From Arthrobacter sp. MSA 4-2 (GTDB lineage: Bacteria > Actinomycetota > Actinomycetes > Actinomycetales > Micrococcaceae), in assembly GCF_016405885.1 (NCBI RefSeq), contig NZ_JAEKGC010000012.1:1-64000 (forward strand): 64,000 nucleotides of DNA, given 5' to 3'. Positions within the stretch are counted from its first letter, which is position 1. Every line of letters starts with the position of its first letter. Below the pieces are notes generated by a model that had not been told where the DNA came from, made no database searches, and saw nothing but the letters and a program-made list of their open reading frames with translations. The translations under genes were made by a program, and so were the position numbers. Shown here one piece after another: positions 34,608 to 47,276 of the stretch.

Positions 34608-35468
34608 GTGACAACTACCTACGACTGCACCGATCCCGGCCAGCGCGGCGAGGGACTCGCCGCCGCCCAGCGGGCCCTTGCCTCCCAGCAGTGCGTGGTC
34701 CTACCGACTGACACGGTGTACGGAATCGCCGCCGACGCCTTCTCGCCCCGCGCGGTCGCCGCCCTGCTCGCCGCGAAGGGCCGGGGACGCAACATGCCGC
34801 CCCCGGTGCTCATTCCCCGCCCGCAGACGATGGAAGGCCTCGCCACCGGAATCCACCCCGACGCCCGAGCCCTGGCCGAGGCGTTCTGGCCCGGCGGGCT
34901 GACGCTCATCTTCCACGCCCAGCCCTCGCTCACCTGGGACCTCGGGGAAACCTTCGGCACCGTTGCCCTGCGGATGCCCGATGACCGGGTGGCGCTTGAC
35001 CTGCTGACGCTCACCGGCCCGCTCGCCGTCTCCTCGGCCAACCGCACCGGACAGCCCGCCGCGCGGACCGCGGACGAGGCCCTCGGGCAGCTCGGCGGCT
35101 CGGTGGCCGTCTACCTCGAGGACGGCCCGCGTGCCGAGGATGCTGTGGGCTCAACGATCGTCGATGCCACCGCCGGGGTGCTGCGGGTCGTCCGACAGGG
35201 CACGCTGTCCCTTGAGCGGCTGCGCGAGGTGGTGCCCTCGATCGTGGGGGCCGACGGGCAGGCTCCGGATCCGGCCGGTGGAGCTACCCCCGCGTCGGGA
35301 GCGCACGCCGCGGGGGCAGACGTACCCGCGGCCGCAGATGCTCACACCGTAGGAGCAGACCTGCCCGCCGCGGCAGCAGACGTGCAGACCGGGGGAACGG
35401 CTGCGGACGCCGCGCCGGCCGGGGAGCCCGGCCGGGGCCCGGTGCGGCACCAGCCGGACCGGGGCTGA
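34608..35468 (+). CDS. tsaC: L-threonylcarbamoyladenylate synthase (Sua5/YrdC/TsaC)
   Basis: 286 residues from GTG 34608. The YrdC domain covers about 5-205: VVLPTDTVYGIAADAFS, AAKGRGRNMPPPVLI (substrate-binding KxR), GGLTLIF and SSANRTGQPAA. It makes the threonylcarbamoyl-AMP used for t6A37 in ANN-decoding tRNAs. After residue 210 comes an Ala/Pro/Asp-rich tail of about 75 residues with internal repeats (GADVPAAAD, GADLPAAAAD). This tail is not the Sua5 domain of longer homologues and is probably disordered. It is convergent with a glycosyltransferase gene, with 5 bases between stops. Confidence 0.92.
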   Translation: MTTTYDCTDPGQRGEGLAAAQRALASQQCVVLPTDTVYGIAADAFSPRAVAALLAAKGRGRNMPPPVLIPRPQTMEGLATGIHPDARALAEAFWPGGLTLIFHAQPSLTWDLGETFGTVALRMPDDRVALDLLTLTGPLAVSSANRTGQPAARTADEALGQLGGSVAVYLEDGPRAEDAVGSTIVDATAGVLRVVRQGTLSLERLREVVPSIVGADGQAPDPAGGATPASGAHAAGADVPAAADAHTVGADLPAAAADVQTGGTAADAAPAGEPGRGPVRHQPDRG

Positions 35469-35473
35469 TCAGC

Positions 35474-36460
35474 TCAGCGGGCAGCCCCGGTCAGCGGGGG
35501 CATCGGCTGCCAGGTCGGGTCCCGGCGGATCCGCCGCCCTTCCCGCCAGCCGCGGGCCAGGGCGGGAAGTCCGCTCACCGAGCGTTCGACGGCCACGAGG
35601 CGCAGCACTTCCTTGCCCGCCGTGAGCAGGGTGCCGAGGGCGAAACCCGCAGGGGCATACCGTCCCCGGGTGCGCAGGTACTGGGCGACCAGGCCGCGGT
35701 TGCGCATCGAGTAGAACCTGCTGAGGTCGCTTGAGTCGTTGAGGTGCCGGATCCCGAGGTTGATCTGGCGCTGCGGGCGCGCTTTGGACAGCACGTACGC
35801 GTCGACGTAGGCCACCTCATGGGTCTGGGAGATGAGCCACCCGTAGGTCGAGTCGTCGCCGCCGAGGAAGAACCGGGCGTCGGGCAGCCCCACCTCGCGG
35901 ACAACGCTTGAGTGCACAAGCATCCCCTCAAAGCAGCCGACGTTGGTGCGGAAGACGGGGGAGTCCCGGAAGACATCGCCGGGCACCGGCAGGTGGACCC
36001 CGAGGAAGTCGACGAACCGGTGCTGCCAGAAGAACGGCCGCCCGGCGGCGTCCCAGCGGCGGCCGTGGAGGCACTTGTACTGCTCGGTGAACGGGGCGAG
36101 GGCCGCCAGGGCGCCGGGCACCGCGGTGACGTCGTCGTCCATGATCCACAGCCAGTCCGCGCCCTCGGCCAGTGCCCGCTCCATGCCGGCCGCAAACCCG
36201 CCGGCGCCGCCGGTGTTGGTGGCGAGCCGGTGGTGAAGCACCGGGAAGGGTGCCTGCGCCGCCGCCTCGGCGATGATCCCGGGCGTGTCGTCGGTGCTGG
36301 CGTTGTCGACGACGACCACCGCGGTGGGCGCGGGACGAAGCGCCCGGACCGAGTCCAGCAGGCCTTTGAGATAGCCCGAGCGGTTGTAGGTGGTGATTAC
36401 GAGCATCAGGTTCTGCCCCTGCAGCGCACCGGGTGCAGCGGCGGCCTCGATGTCGTTCAA
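35474..36460 (-). CDS. Family 2 glycosyltransferase (rhamnosyl/galactofuranosyltransferase-like)
   Basis: 328 residues from TTG 36460, which has a well-placed GGAAGGA. The open frame reaches 36613, but the extra 51 codons are Arg/Pro/Ala-rich and would run through the divergent promoter region. The GT-A core starts NLMLVITTYNRSGYLKGLLDS. NTGGAGGFAAGME and DWLWIMDDDV are the nucleotide-sugar and metal sites, and FLGGDDSTYGWLIS holds the catalytic acid. It probably adds a sugar to a lipid-linked cell-wall polymer. It is divergent from the sugar dehydratase gene. Confidence 0.87.
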   Translation of the reverse strand: MNDIEAAAAPGALQGQNLMLVITTYNRSGYLKGLLDSVRALRPAPTAVVVVDNASTDDTPGIIAEAAAQAPFPVLHHRLATNTGGAGGFAAGMERALAEGADWLWIMDDDVTAVPGALAALAPFTEQYKCLHGRRWDAAGRPFFWQHRFVDFLGVHLPVPGDVFRDSPVFRTNVGCFEGMLVHSSVVREVGLPDARFFLGGDDSTYGWLISQTHEVAYVDAYVLSKARPQRQINLGIRHLNDSSDLSRFYSMRNRGLVAQYLRTRGRYAPAGFALGTLLTAGKEVLRLVAVERSVSGLPALARGWREGRRIRRDPTWQPMPPLTGAAR

Positions 36461-36630
36461 GCTGTTCCTTCCGGACCCGCGGCGCGCGCCCGGCAAGGGG
36501 CGTGCGGAGGTTGTGCGGCTAGTATTCTCGGGTAGAACGAGTCTATTACACCGCCACAGGCCGCCGGCCGGGCCTGCCGATGCGGGAGCGCGTCGGCGCT
36601 GAACCTTCTGCACGACGTTGATTAGGAACC

Positions 36631-38496
36631 ATGAGACGAACCGACGGCACCAGTGAATCCAGGGGCCCGGGCACCGAGCCCGGACGGCCGAGGACAGACA
36701 AGCCCGCGCTCTGGCTCTGGTCCCAGTACCTGCTCGACGCCGCCGCCTGGGTTGTCGCGATCCTCCTCGCGCTGGTCCTGCGGTACGAGCTGATCGTCAA
36801 CGACATCAATGCCGAGGGGGTCGTGGTCTTCTGCGCCGCCGCGGTCGTGGCGCAGCTCTTCGTGGGCCTCAGCTTCGCCCTGTACCGCGGGCGGTACAGT
36901 TTCGGCAGTTTCCACGAGGCGAAACTGCTGGTGATCGTCACGGTGATCGTGTCGGTGCTGCTGGTGCTCATCAGCGTCGCCTTCTTCACGGTCATCGAGA
37001 TCCCCCGCAGCATCGGCATCATCGCGTTCCCGTTCGCGTGCATCTTCCTTGCCTCGACGCGCTACCTCAAGCGCATGTACGTCGAAAGCAAGGCCCGGCC
37101 CGGGGAAAACGCCCAGCGCACCCTGATCTACGGTGCCGGGTTCCTCGGCAACTCGCTGGTCTCGCGCATGATGCAGGACCCCGAGTCGCCCTACTTCCCG
37201 GTCGGGCTGATCGACGACGACCCGGCCAAGAAGCACCTGCGGCTTGCCACGGTTCCCGTGCTCGGCCGGCTTGATGACCTCCCCGAGGTCGTGGCCCGCA
37301 CCCGGCCCTCGGTGCTGGTGATCGCGTTCTCCGACGTCGAGGCCGCCACGGTGCGCCGGGTCTCGGACCTGGTCGCCGGGCTGAACATCAAGGTGCTCGT
37401 GCTGCCGCCGCTGCGCGAGATGCTCGACGCCGGCTCCGGGCTTTCGGATTTCCGCGAGGTGGCCGTCGAGGACCTCATCGGACGCCGCCCGGTGGATATC
37501 CACGCCGACGAGGTCTCCGGCTACATCACCGGCCGGCGGGTGCTCGTCACCGGCGCCGGCGGCTCGATCGGCTCCGAGCTGTGCCGCCAGCTGGCAGGCT
37601 TCCACCCCGCCGAACTGATCATGCTCGACCGCGACGAGACGGGCCTGCAGACCACCCAGATCTCCATGACCGGACGGGGGCTGCTCACCGGGCGGGACAC
37701 GGTGCTCGCGGACATCCGGGACGCCGACACGCTGCTCAATATCTTCGAGGACCGCCGCCCCGAGGTCGTCTTCCATGCCGCGGCACTCAAGCACGTCTCG
37801 CTGCTTGAGCAGTACCCCGAGGAGGCGTGGAAGACTAACGTGCAGGGCACGGTGAACGTGCTGCGCGCCGCCGCCGCGGCGGGCGTCACCAACTTCGTCA
37901 ATATCTCCACCGACAAGGCCGCCGACCCCACCTCGGTCCTTGGCCACTCCAAGCGCGTGGCCGAGAAGGTCACCGCGTGGCACGCGGCGAGCACCGGGCA
38001 GAAATACGTCTCGGTGCGCTTCGGCAATGTGATCGGCAGCCGGGGTTCGATGCTTCCCCTGTTCACCGAGCAGATCCGCAGCGGCGGGCCCGTCACCGTC
38101 ACCGACCCGGAGGTGACGCGGTTCTTCATGACGATTCCCGAGGCCTGCCAGCTCGTGGTCCAGGCCGGTGCCATCGGGCGCGGCGGAGAGGTGCTCATCC
38201 TCGACATGGGGGAGCCGGTGAAGATCCTCGACGTCGCCCAGCGCATGATCGCGATGTCCGGCAAGGAGGTCCCGATCGTCTTCACCGGCCTGCGGCCGGG
38301 GGAGAAGCTGCACGAGGACCTCGTCGGGGTCGACGAGAACGACTCGCGCCCGCTGCACCCGAAAATCTCGCACACCCCGGTCGCCCCGCTTGACCCGGCC
38401 CGGTTGGACCTTCAGGAATGGAAGAGCCGCGGCTCCTTCACCGCGGTGGCGCAGGCGGGCTTCCCGAAGACCCCCGAGGGCAGGGCGCTGTCGTGA
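36631..38496 (+). CDS. Membrane-anchored nucleotide-sugar 4,6-dehydratase/epimerase (CapD/WbpM-like)
   Basis: 621 residues. Four membrane helices (about 20-130) are followed by a CoA-binding-like Rossmann domain (about 160-290, YGAGFLGNSL) and a catalytic SDR domain (about 300-590) with VTGAGGSIGSEL and STDKAADPTSVLGHSKR. The TDKA plus SKR pattern in place of the usual YxxxK is typical of FlaA1/WbpM/PglF dehydratases acting on UDP-GlcNAc. It makes deoxyamino sugars for surface glycans. Start ATG 36631 has AGGA at short spacing. wecA overlaps it by 4 bases. Confidence 0.9.
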   Translation: MRRTDGTSESRGPGTEPGRPRTDKPALWLWSQYLLDAAAWVVAILLALVLRYELIVNDINAEGVVVFCAAAVVAQLFVGLSFALYRGRYSFGSFHEAKLLVIVTVIVSVLLVLISVAFFTVIEIPRSIGIIAFPFACIFLASTRYLKRMYVESKARPGENAQRTLIYGAGFLGNSLVSRMMQDPESPYFPVGLIDDDPAKKHLRLATVPVLGRLDDLPEVVARTRPSVLVIAFSDVEAATVRRVSDLVAGLNIKVLVLPPLREMLDAGSGLSDFREVAVEDLIGRRPVDIHADEVSGYITGRRVLVTGAGGSIGSELCRQLAGFHPAELIMLDRDETGLQTTQISMTGRGLLTGRDTVLADIRDADTLLNIFEDRRPEVVFHAAALKHVSLLEQYPEEAWKTNVQGTVNVLRAAAAAGVTNFVNISTDKAADPTSVLGHSKRVAEKVTAWHAASTGQKYVSVRFGNVIGSRGSMLPLFTEQIRSGGPVTVTDPEVTRFFMTIPEACQLVVQAGAIGRGGEVLILDMGEPVKILDVAQRMIAMSGKEVPIVFTGLRPGEKLHEDLVGVDENDSRPLHPKISHTPVAPLDPARLDLQEWKSRGSFTAVAQAGFPKTPEGRALS

Positions 38497-39512
38497 GCCT
38501 CCTGTTCGTCCTCGTCGCCGGCGCGGCCTTCGCCGTCAGCGCCGTGCTTCCCTTCGCCGTGAAGCCCCTCCTGGGGCGGCTGGGGGTCCTTGACGTCCCC
38601 AACGACCGCTCCTCGCACACCACCGTGGTTATCCGTGGGATGGGCATCGCCGTCGCCGGTGGAATCACCGCGGGCCTGGTGCTCGCCCTGCTCACCGGTC
38701 TCCTCGCGGTCGACCGGTCGCTGCTCCTGATCATCCTGGCCATGCTCGGCGCGGCCGCCGTGCTGGGCTGGATCGAGGACCTGCGCGGGGTCTCGATCCT
38801 CAGCCGCGCGGGCCTTCAGCTGCTCATCGGCGCGCTCGGCACGGCCGCCCTGGCCGCCGCCATCGGCCAGAGCTACTGGTGGGTGCCCGTCGGCGCCGTG
38901 GCCGTGGCGGCCTACATCAATGCGGCGAACTTCATGGACGGCATCAACGGCATCTCCGGCATGCACGGGGCCGTCGTCGGAATCTTCTACGCCATCGGGG
39001 GAGTCCTGAGCGGCCAGCAGTGGCTCACCGTGACGGGCGTCGTCATCGCGATGGCGTTCCTCGCCTTCCTGCCATGGAACCTCGGCCGCGGCTTCGTCTT
39101 CCTCGGTGATGTCGGAAGCTACCTGCTTGGCGCCTCGATCGCGGCAACGGCCGTCACCGGGCTGCTCGCCGGGGTGTACCTCGAGTACCTGCTCTCCCCG
39201 GTGCTCATCTACCTCGCCGATACCTTCACCACGTTCCTGCGCCGCGCCCGCCGCGGGGAGCGCCTCTACGCCTCCCACCGCTCCCATGTGTACCAGCGGC
39301 TGACCGACACGGGCCTGAGCCACGTCCAGGTGGCCCTGCTGGTCACGCTCTGCTCGGCGCTGACCGGCGCCGCGGGCTTCGCCGTCGCGACCGCCCAAGC
39401 GCCGGTGGCCGTGGCAGGCTCACTGTTCGCGGCGGCCGTCGTCGCCCTCTATGTGAACTCGCCGCGGATGTTCGCCGCCCGCGCGGCCCGCCGCGTGCGC
39501 CGCACCGCCTAG
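38493..39512 (+). CDS. wecA: Undecaprenyl-phosphate sugar-1-phosphate transferase (MraY/WecA/TagO family)
   Basis: 339 residues from GTG 38493 (GTGA overlap). About ten to eleven membrane helices are present, with family motifs VPNDRSSHTTVVIRGMG, NAANFMDGINGISG, FLGDVGSYLLG and the basic HRSHVYQRL loop. It starts lipid-linked glycan synthesis by putting a sugar-1-phosphate on undecaprenyl phosphate. Its placement before the ATP synthase operon is conserved in actinobacteria (mycobacterial rfe). The partner dehydratase upstream may supply its sugar nucleotide. Confidence 0.92.
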   Translation: MSLLFVLVAGAAFAVSAVLPFAVKPLLGRLGVLDVPNDRSSHTTVVIRGMGIAVAGGITAGLVLALLTGLLAVDRSLLLIILAMLGAAAVLGWIEDLRGVSILSRAGLQLLIGALGTAALAAAIGQSYWWVPVGAVAVAAYINAANFMDGINGISGMHGAVVGIFYAIGGVLSGQQWLTVTGVVIAMAFLAFLPWNLGRGFVFLGDVGSYLLGASIAATAVTGLLAGVYLEYLLSPVLIYLADTFTTFLRRARRGERLYASHRSHVYQRLTDTGLSHVQVALLVTLCSALTGAAGFAVATAQAPVAVAGSLFAAAVVALYVNSPRMFAARAARRVRRTA

Positions 39513-39538
39513 GTTCCCGGGCCGGCCCGCCCGCAGCG

Positions 39539-39577
39539 GCAGGCGAATTCTATCTGCTGTAGAATAAAATGGCCTGC
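39539..39577 (+). promoter_or_regulatory. Inverted repeats and -10 element ahead of the ATP synthase operon
   Basis: GCAGGC (39539-39544) can pair with GCCTGC (39572-39577), and ATTCTA (39547-39552) with TAGAAT (39560-39565). TAGAAT is also the best -10 hexamer before the operon. The site could be a wecA terminator, the atp promoter, or both. Confidence 0.45.
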
Positions 39578-39654
39578 GGAAGCGCCGGCCGCTGCCCCGG
39601 CCGCGGCCCAGCGGGGCCCGCAGTCCACCAACTCCCCTCCACGGACGGAATGCA

Positions 39655-40134
39655 TTGAGTACATCGGACGCCCCGGGTGTCAACGGGAGCCCGGCACCGC
39701 CCGGTGTCTCCGGCCCCACGGCTTCGCCGTGGCTGGACATCCTTAAGAAGTGCCTGCTCGCCACCGGCGCCGCCGCACTCCTGCTGTCGGTCGCGGCCGG
39801 CCTGACCGCCGGAGGCGGGGGAGCGCTTAGCGCCGCCTTCGGCTACGCCGTCGTCGCCCTCTTTTTCGGTATCAGCCTCCTCATCGGCCACTTCGCGGGC
39901 AAGACCAACCCCTCGGGGGCCCTCGGGCTCTTCGCCGTGACCTACGCGATCAAGGTCGTGGGCTTCGCCGCGGTCCTGTTCCTGCTGGGCACCCCGCCGT
40001 GGCTCGAGAGCACCTGGTTCTTCGGCGCCGCCGTCGGCACCGTCGTCCTCTGGCAGGTCGTCGAGGTCTTCGTCTTCTCGAAGGCGCGCCACCAGCTCTA
40101 TAACGACGATTTGGAGGCCGGCAGTGAGCCGTGA
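39655..40134 (+). CDS. AtpI-like membrane protein of the ATP synthase operon
   Basis: 159 residues from TTG 39655 preceded by GGACGGA. After a Pro/Gly/Ser-rich start come four membrane helices (about 33-52, 58-82, 92-114 and 120-145; for example CLLATGAAALLLSVAAGL and TWFFGAAVGTVVLWQVVEVFVF). Size and position equal the mycobacterial gene between wecA and atpB. AtpI proteins aid c-ring assembly or stability in other bacteria. The following gene starts inside its last codons. Confidence 0.8.
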   Translation: MSTSDAPGVNGSPAPPGVSGPTASPWLDILKKCLLATGAAALLLSVAAGLTAGGGGALSAAFGYAVVALFFGISLLIGHFAGKTNPSGALGLFAVTYAIKVVGFAAVLFLLGTPPWLESTWFFGAAVGTVVLWQVVEVFVFSKARHQLYNDDLEAGSEP

Positions 40135-40432
40135 ACCAGGGCCCGCCGCGGGCCGAGGGCAGGACGATCGGGGCCGGTACGGCGAGGGCGGTTACAACGC
40201 TGGAATCGCCGTGTTCAGCTACATCGCTGGCGGGATCCTGGTCTGGAGTTTGATAGGGTGGGGGCTGGATAATCTTCTGGGAACACGTTGGATAGTGCTC
40301 GCAGGGGCTCTCTTGGGTGCCGGGGGCGGTTTCTACCTCTCCCACATGCACAACCTCACCCGATCGCAACTCTCTGATTCCGGCAGCGCGCCGCAGGGCC
40401 GCCCCGAGCCTCCAGAGAACAGCCCGAAGTGA
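40124..40432 (+). CDS. AtpZ/AtpI-family small membrane protein
   Basis: 102 residues from GTG 40124, overlapping the upstream gene by 11 bases. It has a Gly-rich N-terminus, two helices (about 29-50 and 55-75; FSYIAGGILVWSLIGWGLDNLLG and WIVLAGALLGAGGGFYLS) and a hydrophilic tail. The GWGLD motif between helices is typical of the AtpZ family, which helps ATP synthase assembly or magnesium supply. Two such accessory genes in tandem are common in Micrococcaceae. Confidence 0.8.
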   Translation: MSREPGPAAGRGQDDRGRYGEGGYNAGIAVFSYIAGGILVWSLIGWGLDNLLGTRWIVLAGALLGAGGGFYLSHMHNLTRSQLSDSGSAPQGRPEPPENSPK

Positions 40433-40517
40433 TGCCTAAAAACTTAATTAGCCGGAGCAGTGTCGCTGTCACCGGTGGAATCATGCCCAACGATGGACAC
40501 TGCAGAGAGGAAACGCG

Positions 40518-41339
40518 TTGATCGCGCTTGCGCTCCCGGCCGAAACAACCGATGAGGGTTTCGTCGCCCCCACGATTGAAGACACCCACTATCCGGACAT
40601 CCTCCCCTGGGGCGGTGAATACGGCGTCTGGTTCGAAGGTGGCTTCGGCAAGCAGATGCTCCTTGTCATCTTCTCCGTCATCCTGATCGCCTCCTTCTTC
40701 ATGGCCGCTTCACGCCGCCGCCAGATGGTTCCGGGCAAGCTGCAGTTCCTTGGGGAGTCCGCCTACGGGTTCGTCCGCAACTCCATCGGCAAGGACATCA
40801 TCGGCGGCCGGGACTACCTGAAGTACGTCCCCTGGCTGTTCGCCGCATTCTTCTTCATCCTGGTCAACAACATCTTCGGCGCCATCCCGCTGCTGCAGAT
40901 CCCGACCTTCTCCCACCCGGGCAGCGCCTACGCCATCGCCGCGATCTTCTACATTTTGTGGATCGCCATCGGCGTCAAGAAGCACGGCCTGCGCTACTTC
41001 AAGCTGGCCGTCGTGCCCTCGGGCGTGCCGTGGTACATCATGCCGCTGCTGATTCCCATCGAGATCATCTCCAACTTCCTCGTCCGGCCCGTCACGCACT
41101 CGCTCCGGCTCTTCGCGACCATGCTCGCCGGCCACCTGATCATCACCCTTGCGGGCTCCGCAATCGAGTACATGGCGCTCTCGGGCAGCATTCTGCTGCA
41201 GGGAACCGGTGTGCTCGTCCTGGGCGGCGCGGTGGCGATGTATATGCTCGAAGCTCTGATCATGGTCCTCCAGGCGTACGTCTTCACCCTGCTGGCCGCG
41301 ATCTACATCGAGGGCGCGCTTCACGCCGACGCCCACTGA
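40518..41339 (+). CDS. atpB: ATP synthase subunit a
   Basis: 273 residues from TTG 40518 with AGAGAGG before it. Five to six membrane helices are present. The essential arginine of the proton channel lies in [16 protein letters not shown] (near 194), and [10 protein letters not shown] precedes it. It forms the stator half-channels of Fo. The 85 bases before it contain a long-range inverted repeat CAGTGTC (40458-40464) with GACACTG (40496-40502) close to the ribosome site. Confidence 0.96.
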   Translation: MIALALPAETTDEGFVAPTIEDTHYPDILPWGGEYGVWFEGGFGKQMLLVIFSVILIASFFMAASRRRQMVPGKLQFLGESAYGFVRNSIGKDIIGGRDYLKYVPWLFAAFFFILVNNIFGAIPLLQIPTFSHPGSAYAIAAIFYILWIAIGVKKHGLRYFKLAVVPSGVPWYIMPLLIPIEIISNFLVRPVTHSLRLFATMLAGHLIITLAGSAIEYMALSGSILLQGTGVLVLGGAVAMYMLEALIMVLQAYVFTLLAAIYIEGALHADAH

Positions 41340-41378
41340 TCACAAATTCTTCCCCGTCGGGGATGATCCCAAACAACC

Positions 41379-41396
41379 TGCCGCACCAAGGCGGCA
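41379..41396 (+). promoter_or_regulatory. Hairpin before the atpE ribosome site
   Basis: TGCCGC (41379-41384) and GCGGCA (41391-41396) form a 6-bp stem whose 3' side ends 6 bases before GAAAGGA, the atpE ribosome site. It may keep the site open or protect the mRNA. Confidence 0.4.
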
Positions 41397-41412
41397 TCTT
41401 GAAAGGAACACA

Positions 41413-41628
41413 ATGGAAGTACAGGGTAGCCTCAACCTCGTTGGATACGGTCTCTCCGCAATCGGCGGTGGTATCGGCGTGGGTCTCGTATTCGCCGCCT
41501 ACATCAACGGCGTAGCACGTCAGCCCGAGGCACAGCGCGTTCTTCAGCCGATCGCCTTCCTGGGCCTGGCTCTGACCGAAGCCCTCGCGATCCTCGGTCT
41601 GGTCTTCGCCTTCGTCATCGGCGCCTAA
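41413..41628 (+). CDS. atpE: ATP synthase subunit c
   Basis: 71 residues, two-helix hairpin forming the rotor ring. The glycine-rich first helix ([16 protein letters not shown]), the cytosolic loop ARQPE (35-39) and the proton-carrying Glu56 in [10 protein letters not shown] are all present. A strong ribosome site GAAAGGA fits the need for several copies per complex. Glu rather than Asp, and a proton-type rather than sodium-type site, are as in mycobacteria. Confidence 0.97.
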   Translation: MEVQGSLNLVGYGLSAIGGGIGVGLVFAAYINGVARQPEAQRVLQPIAFLGLALTEALAILGLVFAFVIGA

Positions 41629-41675
41629 GAACTCCAGGCTGGAAATCCGAAGACCAGTTGAAGAAAGACGGGTGA

Positions 41676-42226
<551 letters not shown>

Positions 42227-42227
<1 letters not shown>

Positions 42228-43042
42228 TGGCCGGTGTATCAAGCCAGTCCCTCGCCACGGTCCGCCGGGAGCTCGAAACGCGGCTCCCCGGCGCCCCGCT
42301 GTCACTGGCCGAGGAGCTTTTCGGAGTCCTCTCCATCCTCGACAGCAATGCGGGCCTGCGCCGTGCGCTGACCGACCCTTCCCGCACGGGCGGGGACAAA
42401 GCCACGCTGGTGGACCAGCTCGTGGCGGGCAGGGTCTCGGCTGACGCCGTTGCAGTGGTCAAGGAGCTCGTCGCCGAACGGTGGGCCAACGCCCGCGACA
42501 TCGGCGATGCCTTGGAGACGCTCGCTGCGACGGTGGCCATCTCGGTGGCGGAGTCCCAGGGGAGCGGCCCTCAGGGGCTGGAAAAGCTGGAAAGCGACCT
42601 GTTCTCCTTCATCGCCGTCGTCGATTCGAACCACGATCTTCAGCGTGCGCTGTCCGACCGCCAGGCTGGCCCGGAGGCGAAGGCAGCCCTTGCGCTGCGT
42701 CTCGTCCCCAAGGCCGGTGATGCGGCCAAACTCCTCATCCGCCAGGCTGTGACCGCACCGCGCGGCCTCAAGCCGGCGGCGCTCGTCAAGCGCTTCGTTG
42801 AACTGGTTGCCGCCCGGCAGCAGCGCTGGATTGCCACTGTCAGCGTCACCCGTCCGCTGACGGCGGAGCAGCAGTCCAGGCTTGCTGCGGGCCTCAACCG
42901 CCTTTACGGGCGCGAACTGCAGGTCAACATCAACGTTGATCCTTCCCTGATCGGCGGTGTGCGGGTCAGCGTGGGCGACGAAATGGTCGATTCCACGGTG
43001 GTCACGAGGCTGTCCGAGCTCCGCCGCAGGCTGGCGGGATAG
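42227..43042 (+). CDS. atpH: ATP synthase subunit delta
   Basis: 271 residues, longer than E. coli delta (177) but typical of actinobacteria outside the mycobacterial b-delta fusion. The extra N-terminal half (about 1-95) is helical; the C-terminal part contains the diagnostic RQAVTAPRGLK..LVKRFVELVA and the closing NVDPSLIGGVRVSVGDEMVDSTV. It joins the stalk to the top of F1. The start overlaps the atpF stop by one base. Confidence 0.95.
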
Positions 43043-43086
43043 GCGCCTTTTCGCGCCAAGCAACATCCAATATTGAATTACACACA

Positions 43087-43109
43087 GATCACCGCCGTCG
43101 GCGGTGATC
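43087..43109 (+). promoter_or_regulatory. Intercistronic hairpin between atpH and atpA
   Basis: GATCACCGCC (43087-43096) and GGCGGTGATC (43100-43109) form a perfect 10-bp stem with a 3-base loop, ending 8 bases before the atpA ribosome site AGGAGAG. No T-run follows, so read-through is expected; a stability or translation role is likely. Confidence 0.55.
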
Positions 43110-43135
43110 GCAACACAGGAGAGCAGGGACTGCAG

Positions 43136-44767
<1,632 letters not shown>

Positions 44768-44773
44768 GGGCCA

Positions 44774-44811
44774 CCGGCCGCCGTCCCGCAGGAATGCGGG
44801 ACGGCGGCCGG
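44774..44811 (+). promoter_or_regulatory. 17-bp perfect intercistronic hairpin between atpA and atpG
   Basis: Bases 44774-44790 (CCGGCCGCCGTCCCGCA) pair perfectly with 44795-44811 around a GGAA tetraloop, starting 6 bases after the atpA stop. It has the strength of a terminator but no T-run and lies inside the operon; partial termination or 3'-end protection of the upstream mRNA would favour alpha over gamma. Confidence 0.6.
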
Positions 44812-44827
44812 CGCCTGGAGCCTTAGT

Positions 44828-44847
44828 CGCTCCCCGGACGGGGAGCG
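44828..44847 (+). promoter_or_regulatory. Second hairpin directly before the atpG ribosome site
   Basis: CGCTCCCC (44828-44835) pairs with GGGGAGCG (44840-44847), loop GGAC. The ribosome site AAGGAAAGG begins at the next base. Confidence 0.5.
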
Positions 44848-44862
44848 AAGGAAAGGACAAGT

Positions 44863-45756
44863 ATGGGAGCCCAGATTCGGGTCTACCGCCAGAAGATCTC
44901 CTCAACGACCTCGATGCGGAAGATCTTCAAGGCGATGGAACTGATCGCGACTTCTCGCATCGGCAAGGCGCGCACCCGCGTCGCGGCGTCGCTGCCCTAC
45001 GCCAATGCGATCACCCGTGCCGTTTCCGCAGTGGCGTCGCAGTCGGAGATCGACCACCCGCTGACCACCGAGCACACCGAGGTGCGCCGTGCGGCGGTCC
45101 TGGTGATGACCTCGGACCGCGGCCTCGCCGGTTCGTACTCGGCGAGCGTGCTCAAGCAGGCTGAATCCCTGCTTGAGATGCTCCGCAGCGAGGGCAAGGA
45201 AGTGAAGGCCTTCCTCGTCGGACGCAAGGCGCAGGCCTACTTCGACTTCCGCCACCGTCCCTACGAGAAGTCCTGGACCGGGGGCACCGACGCACCGGAG
45301 TTCGCCACCGCCCGTGAGATCGGCACCACGCTGGTCGAGCAGTTCATCACCGCGTACGAGGACGGCGGTGTCGACGAGATCCACGTCGTGTACATGCGCT
45401 TCCGTTCAATGGTGACGCAGGAGCCGACAGTCATCCGGCTGCTTCCGCTCGAGGTCGTTGAAGAGGAGACCTCGAACGCTTCCGATCTGCTGCCGCTCTA
45501 CGAGTATGAGCCGGAGCCGGAGCGTGTCCTTGACGCACTCCTGCCGCGGTACATCGAGTCCCGGATCTTCGCGGCTCTGCTGCAGGCGGCCGCCAGCGAG
45601 CTCGCGGCCCGTCAGCGTGCGATGAAGTCGGCGGGGGACAACGCCACCGAACTGATCAAGAAGTACACGCGCCTGAGGAACACCGCCCGCCAGGCGGAGA
45701 TCACGCAGGAGCTTTCGGAGATCGTTGCCGGCGCCGACGCGCTCAGCGCCTCCTGA
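44863..45756 (+). CDS. atpG: ATP synthase subunit gamma
   Basis: 297 residues. The N-terminal helix [33 protein letters not shown] and the C-terminal helix with [34 protein letters not shown] form the rotor coiled coil; the middle is the globular part. It is the central shaft of F1. The gap upstream carries two hairpins, the gap downstream none. Confidence 0.96.
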   Translation: MGAQIRVYRQKISSTTSMRKIFKAMELIATSRIGKARTRVAASLPYANAITRAVSAVASQSEIDHPLTTEHTEVRRAAVLVMTSDRGLAGSYSASVLKQAESLLEMLRSEGKEVKAFLVGRKAQAYFDFRHRPYEKSWTGGTDAPEFATAREIGTTLVEQFITAYEDGGVDEIHVVYMRFRSMVTQEPTVIRLLPLEVVEEETSNASDLLPLYEYEPEPERVLDALLPRYIESRIFAALLQAAASELAARQRAMKSAGDNATELIKKYTRLRNTARQAEITQELSEIVAGADALSAS

Positions 45757-45774
45757 TCCACAAGATAAACTTAG

Positions 45775-47271
<1,497 letters not shown>

Positions 47272-47276
47272 AGCTC

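Noticed and set aside
36461-36613. 51-codon N-terminal extension of the minus-strand glycosyltransferase
   Set aside because: It would run through the divergent promoter region and is Arg/Pro-rich; TTG 36460 has a well-spaced GGAAGGA.
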